Positions 53,557-61,997 of a DNA stretch of 64,000 bases are shown one piece after another. The position numbers and the translations under genes were made by a program. Location: positions 663,564 through 727,563 of the forward strand of contig JARHZA010000001.1 in assembly GCA_029258375.1 (NCBI GenBank), read 5' to 3'. Each line of letters starts with the position of its first letter. The stretch's first letter is position 1. The stretch comes from Eubacterium sp. GTDB taxonomy: Bacteria > Bacillota > Clostridia > Oscillospirales > Acutalibacteraceae. Under the pieces are notes generated by a model. That model saw only the letters and a program-made list of their open reading frames with translations, made no database searches and had not been told where the DNA came from.

Positions 53557-55239
53557 TTAACTCATTCTTCCATTTTCAACAGAGTGGAATTTGTCTGCAA
53601 TTTTCATTGTTGATTTTCTGTGAGAAACTAATAAAATTGTTTTTTGCTCTGTTTCTTCTTTTAATGATTTAAGAATAACTGCCTCGTTAATGCTGTCTAA
53701 ATTACTTGTTGGTTCATCAAGAAGTATAAACGGTGCATTATGTAAAAATGCTCTGGCAAGACCAATTCTTTGTTTTTCGCCACCTGAAAGGGTGTCGCCA
53801 AGTTCGCCAACGTTTGTATCGTAACCGTTTGGTAAACTCATAATAAAGTCGTGAAGTGAAGCCTTTTTGCAAGCCTCTTCAATTTCTTCATCAGTTGCAT
53901 CTAATTTTGCAACTTTAATGTTATTTTTAATACTGTCTTTAAATAACTGTGTTTCTTGAGTTACAAAACTTTCCATATCTCTAAGATTTGATGTGTTTAT
54001 ATCGTTAATATCTTTGTTTGAAATAGAAATTTTACCTTGTTGTGCAACCCAAAATCTCATAAACAATTTTAAAAGTGTGGATTTACCACTGCCACTTTTA
54101 CCGGTAATGCCAATAATTTTGTCTTTTGGAATATTAACAGATAAATTGCTAATTACTTGTTCATTTCCATATGCAAAACTTACATTTTCAGCGTCTGCAC
54201 CGTTAAATGTAATATCTTCTTTTCCTTCAATTTCTTCTGTTACAGGTTCTTCTTCAAGAATATCAAGAATACGGTTGCCTGCTGCAAAAGTGCTTTGAAG
54301 TGTTGTGCCCAAGTTTGCAAGCGCAATTGCAGGGCCAAAAGAACTAATTAGTGTAACTACTGGAACAATTACATCTGCAATTTCTGTAACTCCACCAGCT
54401 TTGTTTGAGTAAAGCATAACGGCAACGAATAACATAATAAAATCAAAAAGAAGAATAAATGTGTTTGTAATAGCAGTGTTAATACCAACTTTTTTCTTTA
54501 ATTTTTCTTCTTCACTTGAAATATCACTTGTAAGTTCGTTAAGTTTGTTAAGCCTTTTTTTACCACAGTTATATTGAATAATTTCGCCTAAACCTCTTAA
54601 AGAATCAAGCATATAACTGCTTATGTTACCAGATTTATCTCTAAATCTTAAACCGTCATCGCCACTTGTTTTAGAAATAATTAAAGGAATAATAACGCCA
54701 ATTGTTAAGTGTGCAGCAAGTGCAACTAAAACGTAATAAGGGCTGTATGTGGAAAGAAAAATACAAATTATTACTGAATAAAGAATAGCAATTGCAGTTG
54801 GAGAAATTGTATGTGCATAAAAAACTTCAAGCAGTTCGGTGTCTGAAGTTATAACAGAAATTAAGTTGCCCTTGTCTTTTGTTTCAAGTTTTGCAGGGCA
54901 AAGTTTTCTTAAAGCAATAAATACTTTATCACGAATAATAGCTAAAATTTTAAATGCAATATAGTGGTTGCAACCTTGTTCAGCATATCTTAAAAGACCT
55001 CTAATAATTGCAAAAACAATTAGCAGTGTAAGTGTAGCTTTTAAACTTAAAGGGATTTCAACACCTAAAATACTTGAAACAGCAATTGAACCTAATACAG
55101 TAATTGAACTCGCTGCAAGGTGACCAATAAGCCCCATAAGTATTGCAAGCACCATAAATATAGCAAGTGGTTTTACAAGGCCAATAAGTTTTGCCATTAC
55201 CTTAAAGCCACTTCTTTGTTTTTTGTTTTCGTTCTTCAT
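53557..55239 (-). CDS. ABC transporter, CydC-like half (permease-ATPase fusion)
   Basis: 560 residues: a six-helix membrane domain (about 20-320) and an ATPase domain with Walker A GKSGSGKSTLLKL, signature LSGGEKQRIGLARAF and Walker B FILLDEPTSNLDS, plus the H-loop His (LLVSHRKST). It pairs with the upstream gene as a heterodimeric exporter of CydDC architecture. CydDC exports thiols and binds heme; here no cytochrome bd genes are nearby, and the adjacent NEAT-like gene points to heme or thiol handling. That assignment is inference. Confidence 0.9.
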   Translation of the reverse strand: MKNENKKQRSGFKVMAKLIGLVKPLAIFMVLAILMGLIGHLAASSITVLGSIAVSSILGVEIPLSLKATLTLLIVFAIIRGLLRYAEQGCNHYIAFKILAIIRDKVFIALRKLCPAKLETKDKGNLISVITSDTELLEVFYAHTISPTAIAILYSVIICIFLSTYSPYYVLVALAAHLTIGVIIPLIISKTSGDDGLRFRDKSGNISSYMLDSLRGLGEIIQYNCGKKRLNKLNELTSDISSEEEKLKKKVGINTAITNTFILLFDFIMLFVAVMLYSNKAGGVTEIADVIVPVVTLISSFGPAIALANLGTTLQSTFAAGNRILDILEEEPVTEEIEGKEDITFNGADAENVSFAYGNEQVISNLSVNIPKDKIIGITGKSGSGKSTLLKLFMRFWVAQQGKISISNKDINDINTSNLRDMESFVTQETQLFKDSIKNNIKVAKLDATDEEIEEACKKASLHDFIMSLPNGYDTNVGELGDTLSGGEKQRIGLARAFLHNAPFILLDEPTSNLDSINEAVILKSLKEETEQKTILLVSHRKSTMKIADKFHSVENGRMS

Positions 55240-55242
55240 TGT

Positions 55243-56979
55243 TTATTGCTCCTTTCCAGTGTAATTCTCAAGTTGTTGTTGAGCATTCCAAAGTTTGTAA
55301 TAACTTTGTCTGTTTTGGAGCAACTCTTCGTGCGTTCCTTCTTCGCAAATTCTGCCGTCATCAAGAACATAAATTTTATCTGCATCAACAGAGTTTGCAA
55401 GTCTGTGTGAAATCATAATGATTGATTTTGTTTTTGATAAGTTTTGAATTTCATTCATTATGTAGTTTTCACTTTCAACATCAATGTTAGATGTTGCTTC
55501 GTCAAATATAAATACTGGGCTATCGTGAAGTATTGCTCTTGCAAGCGCAAGCCTTTGGCATTGACCACCTGAAAGGTTGCTGCCTTTTTCAGTAATAACA
55601 GTGTCAAGACCATTTTCACTTTTAAGGAATCCTGCAAGTTTAACACGTTCAACTGCATCCCAAAGTTCGTCATCTGTTGCGTCAAATTTACCCATAAGTA
55701 AATTATCTCTAACAGTTCCTTTAAATAAATAACTGTTGTGACCAATATAAGTGATTTTTTGCATAAGTTCCGTTTCTGAAATTTCAGAAAGCTCAACTCC
55801 GCCAAACTTAATATTGCCAATATAGTTTTTGTTTTTGCTTGTAAGAATAGAAGCAATTGTAGATTTGCCACTACCACTTTCGCCACAAATTGCAATAAAA
55901 CTATTTTGTGGGAAAGAAAGTGAAACGTCTTTTAAAATCTGTCTGTCACTGTTGTAAGAGAAATCAACATTTTTAACAACAATGTCAGTAGTTTTTACTT
56001 TGTTTGTGTCAGTGTCTTCTGCTGGTTCTTCTGTATCAATAAGTCTAAATATCTTGTCGCTTGCTGCCATACCATTCATAGCGATGTGGAAAAATGAACC
56101 AAGTTGTCTCATAGGAATAAAGTAGTCAGCAGAAAGAAGAATAATTAAAAGACATTCTTGAGCAGTTAAAACACCTTTGTTTAACTGTAACACTGCAATA
56201 ACAACTGCAATTGCAGCACCAAGGTAAGCAACTAAATCCATAATAGTAATTGAATTTAATTGCATTGTAAGAACTTTCATTGTTATTTTTCTAAATTTTT
56301 CGGCTTCTTCATTCATTTCGTCATTTTTAAATTTATCAGCCTTGTAAATTTTTAAAGTTGTAAGTGCTTGAATGTTTTCAAGAAAACTGTCGCCAAGTTC
56401 TGTATATTGGCCCCAGTATTTGCTTAAGAGTTTTTTAGCCCAAGTTTGAACTCCAACTATTGCAAGTGGAATAAGTGGTACGCATATAAGCAAGAATAAA
56501 GCACATTGCCAAGATATGAAACTCATTACAACAAATAGAGTTACAGGAGCAAGCATTGCATAGAAAAATTGAGGAACATAAGCGCCAAAGTAAGACTCAA
56601 GTTGGTCTACACCTTCAACTGCAACTTGAATAACTTCAGAAGTCTGTACTTTTTCGTTGTAGTTTGCACCTAATTTTAAAAGTTTTTTGTAAATCATCTC
56701 ACGAAGAGATAATTTAACCCATTTAGAAGAGTAGTAACTCATTTTTGTTGAAACTAAAGCACAAGCAAAACGAATTGCCAAAGCCAAAATTGCAAACCCA
56801 AAAGTAAAAATTAAAGAATTTTTATCTATTACTTTGTTTTCAATAATGTTTCCTAAAAGACCAGTTATGCAAAACATAATAACAATGTTACATACTAAGC
56901 CAATCCATTGTGCAATAACATTTCCTGCTATGTATTTTTTACTTTCACTTACTGTTGAAAGTAGGCGTTTATTTATCAT
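55243..56979 (-). CDS. ABC transporter, CydD-like half (permease-ATPase fusion)
   Basis: 578 residues. A six-helix membrane domain and an ATPase domain with Walker A CGESGSGKSTIA, signature LSGGQCQRLALARAI, Walker B VFIFDEATSNID and ISHRLANSVDADKI. Its membrane domain shows the CydD-like SYFGAYVPQFFYAMLAPVTL region. Partner of the next gene, three bases downstream. The ATG is just after the NEAT gene (29 bases), whose spacing suggests co-transcription. Confidence 0.9.
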   Translation of the reverse strand: MINKRLLSTVSESKKYIAGNVIAQWIGLVCNIVIMFCITGLLGNIIENKVIDKNSLIFTFGFAILALAIRFACALVSTKMSYYSSKWVKLSLREMIYKKLLKLGANYNEKVQTSEVIQVAVEGVDQLESYFGAYVPQFFYAMLAPVTLFVVMSFISWQCALFLLICVPLIPLAIVGVQTWAKKLLSKYWGQYTELGDSFLENIQALTTLKIYKADKFKNDEMNEEAEKFRKITMKVLTMQLNSITIMDLVAYLGAAIAVVIAVLQLNKGVLTAQECLLIILLSADYFIPMRQLGSFFHIAMNGMAASDKIFRLIDTEEPAEDTDTNKVKTTDIVVKNVDFSYNSDRQILKDVSLSFPQNSFIAICGESGSGKSTIASILTSKNKNYIGNIKFGGVELSEISETELMQKITYIGHNSYLFKGTVRDNLLMGKFDATDDELWDAVERVKLAGFLKSENGLDTVITEKGSNLSGGQCQRLALARAILHDSPVFIFDEATSNIDVESENYIMNEIQNLSKTKSIIMISHRLANSVDADKIYVLDDGRICEEGTHEELLQNRQSYYKLWNAQQQLENYTGKEQ

Positions 56980-57008
56980 TTAACTCACTTCTCTTTGTCA
57001 AATTTAAT

Positions 57009-57794
57009 TTAGTCTTTTTTTGTTTCAGATTCGTCTTTGTTGTTTTCTTTTGCCATTTGCTGAATGTAAGCAAAATACTCATCATCTTTCTTTTTCTTAA
57101 CAATTATCGCAATAACAATACCGGCAATTACTGCAACTACTGCAACGCCAATAATTATTGGTGTGCTCTTTGAACCGCTTTCTTTATTTGTTACAGTTTC
57201 ACTGTTGCTTGTTGTTGAAACTTGATTGTTTGAAACTGTTGTTGTTTCAGCAGGTGCAGAAGTTGTTGTAATTTGTTCATATACGATTTTTTCACTACTT
57301 TTTGCCTTAGATAAACTTAAACGAGCAACAGCAGATGGGTTTACAAAAGAAGGCATACCAGGTGCTTTAAATTTAAGTCCAATATCGTTATTTATAACCA
57401 TTGGCATTTTAAATAAGTAAGAGTGTTTTTCACCACCAACAGTAACGTTAGTTAATTTTTCGGCTTTTTCAACTTTACCATTTTGCTTATCTACAACACC
57501 GTCAACATAGTAGGAAACTTCAACTTGAGATTTTTGTGAATCATCCATAACTTGCCCCATACTCTCAATTTTTTCACGAAGAGGTATGTATATTGTTTTT
57601 TCTTTTCCATTTACTTCAACATAACAGTATGATTCTAAGAAACTTGCCGCTAAAGATTCTTCATCACTGTCATATTTAACCATAGATAAAGGTATTTTGT
57701 ATGTTCCATCTTTTAAGTCTGCTGCAAAAGCACTTATCGGAAACAATGATAACATTAGTAGTGTTGTTAATAAGATTGATAAAGTTTTTTTCAT
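57009..57794 (-). CDS. membrane-anchored NEAT-like surface protein
   Basis: 261 residues: signal peptide (KKTLSILLTTLLMLSLFPIS, cleavage near AFA/AD), a beta-rich domain at about 26-165 starting LKDGTYKIPLSMVKYDSDEE that resembles NEAT heme-binding domains, a Thr/Ser-rich linker, a membrane helix (TPIIIGVAVVAVIAGIVIAI) and a basic cytoplasmic tail. The classical YxxxY heme ligand motif is not obvious, so heme binding is uncertain. First gene of a five-gene operon with two operators just upstream. GGAGGTAC precedes the ATG. Confidence 0.75.
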   Translation of the reverse strand: MKKTLSILLTTLLMLSLFPISAFAADLKDGTYKIPLSMVKYDSDEESLAASFLESYCYVEVNGKEKTIYIPLREKIESMGQVMDDSQKSQVEVSYYVDGVVDKQNGKVEKAEKLTNVTVGGEKHSYLFKMPMVINNDIGLKFKAPGMPSFVNPSAVARLSLSKAKSSEKIVYEQITTTSAPAETTTVSNNQVSTTSNSETVTNKESGSKSTPIIIGVAVVAVIAGIVIAIIVKKKKDDEYFAYIQQMAKENNKDESETKKD

Positions 57795-57808
57795 AAAGTA
57801 CCTCCATT

Positions 57809-57832
57809 AAAGGTTAGCAATTGCTAACCTTT
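57809..57832. promoter_or_regulatory. operator 2 of the NEAT-ABC operon: perfect 24-bp palindrome
   Basis: AAAGGTTAGCAA followed by its exact reverse complement, located between the ribosome site and the start point. Core half-sites GGTTAG-N6-CTAACC are of the same design as the second site at 57867. GGTTAG half-sites resemble those of DtxR/IdeR-type iron repressors, but the N6 spacer differs from the classic one. Confidence 0.75.
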
Positions 57833-57866
57833 TACTAAAAAAATATATGCCTCACCAATAATGAAT

Positions 57867-57884
57867 AGTTAGCAAGGACTAACT
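57867..57884. promoter_or_regulatory. operator 1 of the NEAT-ABC operon
   Basis: AGTTAG-CAAGGA-CTAACT: a perfect six-base inverted repeat with six-base spacer, overlapping the expected transcription start. It matches operator 2 in half-site and spacing. Confidence 0.75.
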
Positions 57885-57894
57885 CACCTAAAGT

Positions 57895-57922
57895 ATTATA
57901 TCATGTAGAAATGAATTGTCAA
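57895..57922 (-). promoter_or_regulatory. sigma-A promoter of the NEAT-ABC operon
   Basis: On the minus strand, perfect TTGACA (57922-57917) and perfect TATAAT (57900-57895) are 16 bases apart. Such a strong promoter suits a repressed operon. Confidence 0.88.
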
Positions 57923-57973
57923 GAAAATAAAAAGATAATAATTATTCAAATTTACTATAATTAAAAAAATGTC

Positions 57974-58002
57974 TTGAAATTATTAAATAATGAAGATATA
58001 AT
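57974..58002 (+). promoter_or_regulatory. sigma-A promoter of the marR-MATE operon
   Basis: TTGAAA (57974-57979) and perfect TATAAT (57997-58002) with 17-base spacing, 70 bases before the marR ATG. Confidence 0.82.
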
Positions 58003-58021
58003 ATCTCGATATCGAAATATT
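58000..58021. promoter_or_regulatory. candidate MarR operator
   Basis: A 22-bp inverted repeat with one mismatched pair, centred on CTCGATATCGA, overlaps the -10 box and start point. Position and symmetry fit autorepression by the MarR protein encoded next. Confidence 0.65.
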
Positions 58022-58071
58022 TAAAGGTTTAAATGTCAAAAAATGTAACTTGATTTATACTGGTGAATTTT

Positions 58072-58494
58072 ATGAAATCTGATAACACACTTACCATTAT
58101 TTCTAAAATATATAATGGAATGGAAGAATTGCTAATTAAAGAGTTAAAAGATGCTGGTGTATATGGAATTGTTCCTTCTCACGGGAAAATTCTTTATGCG
58201 TTATTTAAATGTAATTCTCTTTCAATGAATGAACTATCTGAAAAAATACAAAAGACTCCACAGACTGTTACAACTCTTGTAAAAAAATTAGAAGAAATGG
58301 GATATATTGAATCTCATAAACTTGATTCAGATAGACGAACAACTATTGTTTCATTAACAGATTGTGGAAAAAAATTAAAACCTGTGTTTGATGCAATTTC
58401 AGAAAAACTATATATTGAACAGTATAAAGGTTTAAGTAAAGAAGAAGTAAAAGAATTTGTCAGACTGCTAAAGTTAGTTGAAAAAAACTTTTAA
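58072..58494 (+). CDS. MarR-family transcriptional regulator
   Basis: 140 residues with a winged helix: the recognition region is LSEKIQKTPQTVTTLVKKLEEMGYIES and the wing HKLDSDRRTTIVSLT (DxRxxxxxLT motif). GTG 58063 opens the frame, but GGTGA suits ATG 58072. It is 48 bases upstream of the MATE pump in the same direction and probably controls it through the palindrome at 58000. Confidence 0.93.
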   Translation: MKSDNTLTIISKIYNGMEELLIKELKDAGVYGIVPSHGKILYALFKCNSLSMNELSEKIQKTPQTVTTLVKKLEEMGYIESHKLDSDRRTTIVSLTDCGKKLKPVFDAISEKLYIEQYKGLSKEEVKEFVRLLKLVEKNF

Positions 58495-58542
58495 ATATTT
58501 ATATACCTATTTTATTGTATAAAGTTATGAAAGGAGAAAGAA

Positions 58543-59919
58543 ATGAATTTAAAAAAGTTATTTGCACCATCAGATATGACTACTGGACAACCTTGGAAAA
58601 AAATAGCTATTTTCACTATTCCAATGATAATTGGAAATATTGCACAGCAATTATATAGCACAGTAGATAGTATTGTAGTTGGTAGATATGTTGGTGATAA
58701 CGCACTTGCAGCAGTTGGTTCTGCTGGTCCTATTTTTAATTTATTGCTTGTGCTTTTTATGGGTATATCAGTTGGTGCAAGTATTATGGTTGCACAGTAT
58801 TTTGGTGCAAAAGATAAAGAATCACTTTCAAAGGCAATTGGTAATTGTATTACATTAACTGGTATTGCATCTATTATAATTATGGTTGTTGGTGCATTAA
58901 CCATAAGACCACTTTTAGTTTTGCTTAAAACACCAGATTCAATTATTGAATGGTGTTATTCATATTTAATGATTCAACTTTTAGGTATTGCAGGTGTTGC
59001 ATACTATAATATTCTTTGTGGTGTTTTAAGAGGTCTTGGTGATTCACTATCAGCCTTAATATATCTTTTAGTTACAACTGTTTTAAATATAATATTAGAT
59101 TTAATTTTTGTAACAAAATTAAATATGGGTGTTGCAGGTGCTGCTCTTGCAACAGTTATTGCTCAGGCAGTTTCGGCAGTGCTTTGTTTAAGAAAACTGT
59201 TTAATATGAAAGATGTTTTCCACTTAAGTATGCATCATTTAAAACCAACAAAATTACACGCAGGTAAAATGATTAAGTTAGGACTTCCATCTGGTTTAAC
59301 ACAGGCTATTTTCTCAATGGCTATGATAGTTGTTCAGTCACTTACAAATAGTTTTGGCGAAATGGTAATTGCAGCAAGTGTAATTGTAATGAGGGTTGAT
59401 GGTTTTGCTATGATGCCAAACTTCTCTTTTGGTACTGCAATGACAACTTATTCAGGTCAAAATATTGGAGCAAGACGTATAGATAGAATTGAAAAAGGTG
59501 CTAAACAGGGCACACTTATTGCAGCAGGCACAGCCGCTTTTATTACAATGCTATTACTTATTTTTGGTAAATATTTAATGGCCATATTTACTACTACAAC
59601 AGAGTTAGTAAATTTAAGTGCAAATATGATGAAAATTCTTGCTGTTGGTTATATAGCAATGGCAATAACACAATCGCTTTCAGGAATCATCCGTGGTGCA
59701 GGCGACACGCTAACACCAATGTGGATTTCATTTGTAACAACAATTATTATTCGTATTCCACTTGCCTATGGTATTGCTTATTTAACAAGAAGTCCAGAAC
59801 TTCCAAATGGTTCGTATAAATGTTTATATATCTCACTTTTAACCTCTTGGGTTCTTGGTGCAATCATCACAACAATTTTCTACGTAAAAGGTAGCTGGAA
59901 AAAGAAAAGTTTTACCTAA
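58543..59919 (+). CDS. MATE-family efflux transporter
   Basis: 458 residues, twelve membrane helices, with the MATE features QLYSTVDSIVVGRYVGDNAL in helix 1 and GDTLTPMWISF-type repeats in the second half (RGAGDTLTP). It exports cationic compounds or metabolites using a Na+ or H+ gradient. AAAGGAG precedes the ATG. Partner of the upstream MarR gene; the operon ends at a terminator. Confidence 0.94.
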   Translation: MNLKKLFAPSDMTTGQPWKKIAIFTIPMIIGNIAQQLYSTVDSIVVGRYVGDNALAAVGSAGPIFNLLLVLFMGISVGASIMVAQYFGAKDKESLSKAIGNCITLTGIASIIIMVVGALTIRPLLVLLKTPDSIIEWCYSYLMIQLLGIAGVAYYNILCGVLRGLGDSLSALIYLLVTTVLNIILDLIFVTKLNMGVAGAALATVIAQAVSAVLCLRKLFNMKDVFHLSMHHLKPTKLHAGKMIKLGLPSGLTQAIFSMAMIVVQSLTNSFGEMVIAASVIVMRVDGFAMMPNFSFGTAMTTYSGQNIGARRIDRIEKGAKQGTLIAAGTAAFITMLLLIFGKYLMAIFTTTTELVNLSANMMKILAVGYIAMAITQSLSGIIRGAGDTLTPMWISFVTTIIIRIPLAYGIAYLTRSPELPNGSYKCLYISLLTSWVLGAIITTIFYVKGSWKKKSFT

Positions 59920-59930
59920 ATCAAAATAAT

Positions 59931-59973
59931 AAAAACTCCACTGGCAACAAAAGTTTTGCCCGTGGAGTTTTTT
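59931..59973 (+). terminator. intrinsic terminator after MATE gene
   Basis: AAAAACTCCAC-T-GGCA pairs with TGCC-C-GTGGAGTTTTTT around a short loop, followed by more T residues. Confidence 0.92.
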
Positions 59974-59988
59974 CTTTTTAATTAAACA

Positions 59989-60017
59989 TTGAGATATTTT
60001 GATTTTAATATTATAAT
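59989..60017 (+). promoter_or_regulatory. promoter of the two-component system
   Basis: TTGAGA (59989-59994) and perfect TATAAT (60012-60017) with 17-base spacing, 44 bases before the response regulator ATG. Confidence 0.8.
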
Positions 60018-60060
60018 GGTTCGTAGTTTATAATTTACCTCAAGGAGGCAGAAATAAAAT

Positions 60061-60765
60061 ATGAGTGAAAGCATTTTGATAGTTGATGATGAAAAAGAAA
60101 TTGCTGATCTACTTGAAGTTTATTTAAAAAATGATGGTTATAATGTGTATAAATTTTATAACGGTATTGACGCTTTGAACTGTGCTGAAAAAGAAAACAT
60201 TGATTTAGCAATTTTAGATGTTATGCTGCCAGATGTTGACGGCTTTCGTATTTGTCAAAAAATAAGGGAAAAACATTTTTATCCTATTATTATGTTAACT
60301 GCAAAGATTGAAGATTCAGATAAAATAATGGGTTTAACAATTGGTGCAGACGATTATATTACAAAGCCATTTAATCCTCTTGAAGTTGTTGCAAGAGTAA
60401 AAACACAACTTCGTCGTTATGTTCGTTATAATAAATCTGCAGAAAATATTATAGAAAACGATTCAGTTGAAGAATACGATATAAGAGGCCTTTATATAAA
60501 CAAAAAAACTCATAAGTGTATTTTATATGGTAAAGAAATTTCGCTAACACCAACTGAATTTTCTGTTCTTTATTACTTGTGCAAAAATCAAGGTAAAGTT
60601 GTTCCTTCCGAAGAATTATTTGAAGCAGTATGGAACGAAAAATATTTTAATAATAACAATACAGTTATGGCACATATTGGCAGATTAAGAGAAAAACTTA
60701 ATGAACCTGCAAGAAATCCTAAGTTTATAAAAACTGTGTGGGGGGTAGGCTATACCGTTGAATAA
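60061..60765 (+). CDS. OmpR/VanR-type response regulator
   Basis: 234 residues: receiver domain (DDEKE acidic pocket, phospho-acceptor Asp in LAILDVMLPDVDG, conserved LTAK and Lys in DYITKPF) and a C-terminal winged helix (SLTPTEFSVLYYLC... to IKTVWGVGYTVE). It resembles VanR-type regulators. OmpR-family proteins bind direct repeats about 11 bases apart, and such repeats lie in front of the peptidase gene two genes downstream. AAGGAGG precedes the ATG. Confidence 0.94.
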   Translation: MSESILIVDDEKEIADLLEVYLKNDGYNVYKFYNGIDALNCAEKENIDLAILDVMLPDVDGFRICQKIREKHFYPIIMLTAKIEDSDKIMGLTIGADDYITKPFNPLEVVARVKTQLRRYVRYNKSAENIIENDSVEEYDIRGLYINKKTHKCILYGKEISLTPTEFSVLYYLCKNQGKVVPSEELFEAVWNEKYFNNNNTVMAHIGRLREKLNEPARNPKFIKTVWGVGYTVE

Positions 60766-61858
60766 AGTTAAGTTTAATAAAAAAAGATATAAAACCATTT
60801 GTCAAAAACTTATGATTCAGTATTTGTTATCACTTATGGCTTATGGTTTAGGCTTAGTAATTTTTATTTTGCTTTGCGTTGTTATATGTAATTCAAGAAT
60901 TTGGTATGGCACAGAATTACTATATACTCCTTTGGTTTTTATTAAAAATAATATATTGGTTATTGGTGGCATTGTTCTTGTTTTGGGTTGTATTTTTATA
61001 ACATATTATTTCTTTACAAAACCTTTTGCCTATGTAGATGAGATCGCTCAAGCATCAAAAAAACTTACTAATCCAACAACTGAACAGATAGAATTATCAG
61101 ATTCACTTTATTTTGTAGAAAATGAACTTAATATAGCAAGAGAACAGGCTCTTAATAATAGAAGAGCAGCAAAAGATGCAGAACAAAGGAAAAATGATTT
61201 GGTCGTCTATTTGGCTCACGATCTTAAAACACCATTAACATCAGTTATTGGGTATTTAACATTATTGCGTGATGAAAATCAAATATCAGAAGAACTTAGA
61301 GAAAAGTATCTGTCTATTTCCCTGGAAAAGGCAGAAAGACTTGAAGATTTAATAAATGAGTTTTTTGAAATTACAAGATTTAATTTATCAGAAATAACAC
61401 TTGAATATAGTACTGTAAATTTATCTCTTATGTTAGAGCAGTTAACTTATGAATTTCAACCAATGTTTTTAAGCAAAAATTTAGAATGTAAACTTCACGT
61501 TTTACCAAATACAATGATAAAATGCGATGTAGATAAAATTCAACGTGTTTTTGATAATTTGCTTAGAAATGCAGTTAATTATAGTTTTGAAAATGGTACA
61601 ATCTATATTACTGTTACGCAAAAAGATAACTATTTGCATATTAAGTTTCAAAATGAAGGAAATACTATTCCAAAAGAAAAATTAAACAGAATATTCGAAC
61701 AGTTTTATCGTCTTGATACTTCTCGTAGTTCAAAAAGTGGTGGCGCAGGTCTTGGACTTGCTATCGCAAAGGAAATTGTTGAACACCATTCAGGAACTAT
61801 TACTGCAAAAAGTGAAAATGAAACTATAGAATTTGAAGTCATTCTTCCAACTTCGTAA
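60758..61858 (+). CDS. VanS-like sensor histidine kinase
   Basis: 366 residues: two membrane helices (about 18-42 and 65-90) flanking a short extracellular loop of roughly 20 residues, a HAMP-like linker, the phospho-acceptor His in AHDLKTPLTSVIGYL, N box (FDNLLRNAVNYSF) and G boxes (GGAGLGLAIAKEIVEHHSG). The tiny outer loop suggests sensing at the membrane rather than a large ligand domain. The start is TTG 60758, overlapping the regulator stop by eight bases. No vanHAX genes are present, so this is not evidence for glycopeptide resistance. Confidence 0.93.
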   Translation: MNKVKFNKKRYKTICQKLMIQYLLSLMAYGLGLVIFILLCVVICNSRIWYGTELLYTPLVFIKNNILVIGGIVLVLGCIFITYYFFTKPFAYVDEIAQASKKLTNPTTEQIELSDSLYFVENELNIAREQALNNRRAAKDAEQRKNDLVVYLAHDLKTPLTSVIGYLTLLRDENQISEELREKYLSISLEKAERLEDLINEFFEITRFNLSEITLEYSTVNLSLMLEQLTYEFQPMFLSKNLECKLHVLPNTMIKCDVDKIQRVFDNLLRNAVNYSFENGTIYITVTQKDNYLHIKFQNEGNTIPKEKLNRIFEQFYRLDTSRSSKSGGAGLGLAIAKEIVEHHSGTITAKSENETIEFEVILPTS

Positions 61859-61893
61859 GAAAATCGTAAGAAATTTATAAGATAAAAATAAGA
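61856..61893 (+). promoter_or_regulatory. four TAAGA direct repeats with 11-bp period
   Basis: TAAGA occurs at 61856, 61867, 61878 and 61889, exactly 11 bases apart. The first overlaps the kinase stop codon. A TATAAT box at 61936-61941 lies 43 bases downstream without a good -35, as expected for an activator-dependent promoter of the peptidase gene. Direct repeats of this period are typical of OmpR/PhoB-family binding sites. Confidence 0.65.
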
Positions 61894-61997
61894 ATATCTT
61901 TTATTTAAACTAATAAATTTCTTAAATGTTTTTGCTATAATAAATGTGCTAAAATACTTAATGTGATTTCAATTTCAATTTGTGAAAGGGAGAGGTT

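Noticed and set aside
53557-56979. Calling the ABC pair cydD and cydC outright
   Set aside because: The architecture fits, but no cydAB genes are nearby and other heterodimeric exporters share it.
60061-61858. Vancomycin-resistance locus
   Set aside because: Only the regulator and kinase resemble VanRS; there is no vanH, vanA/B ligase, vanX or vanY.
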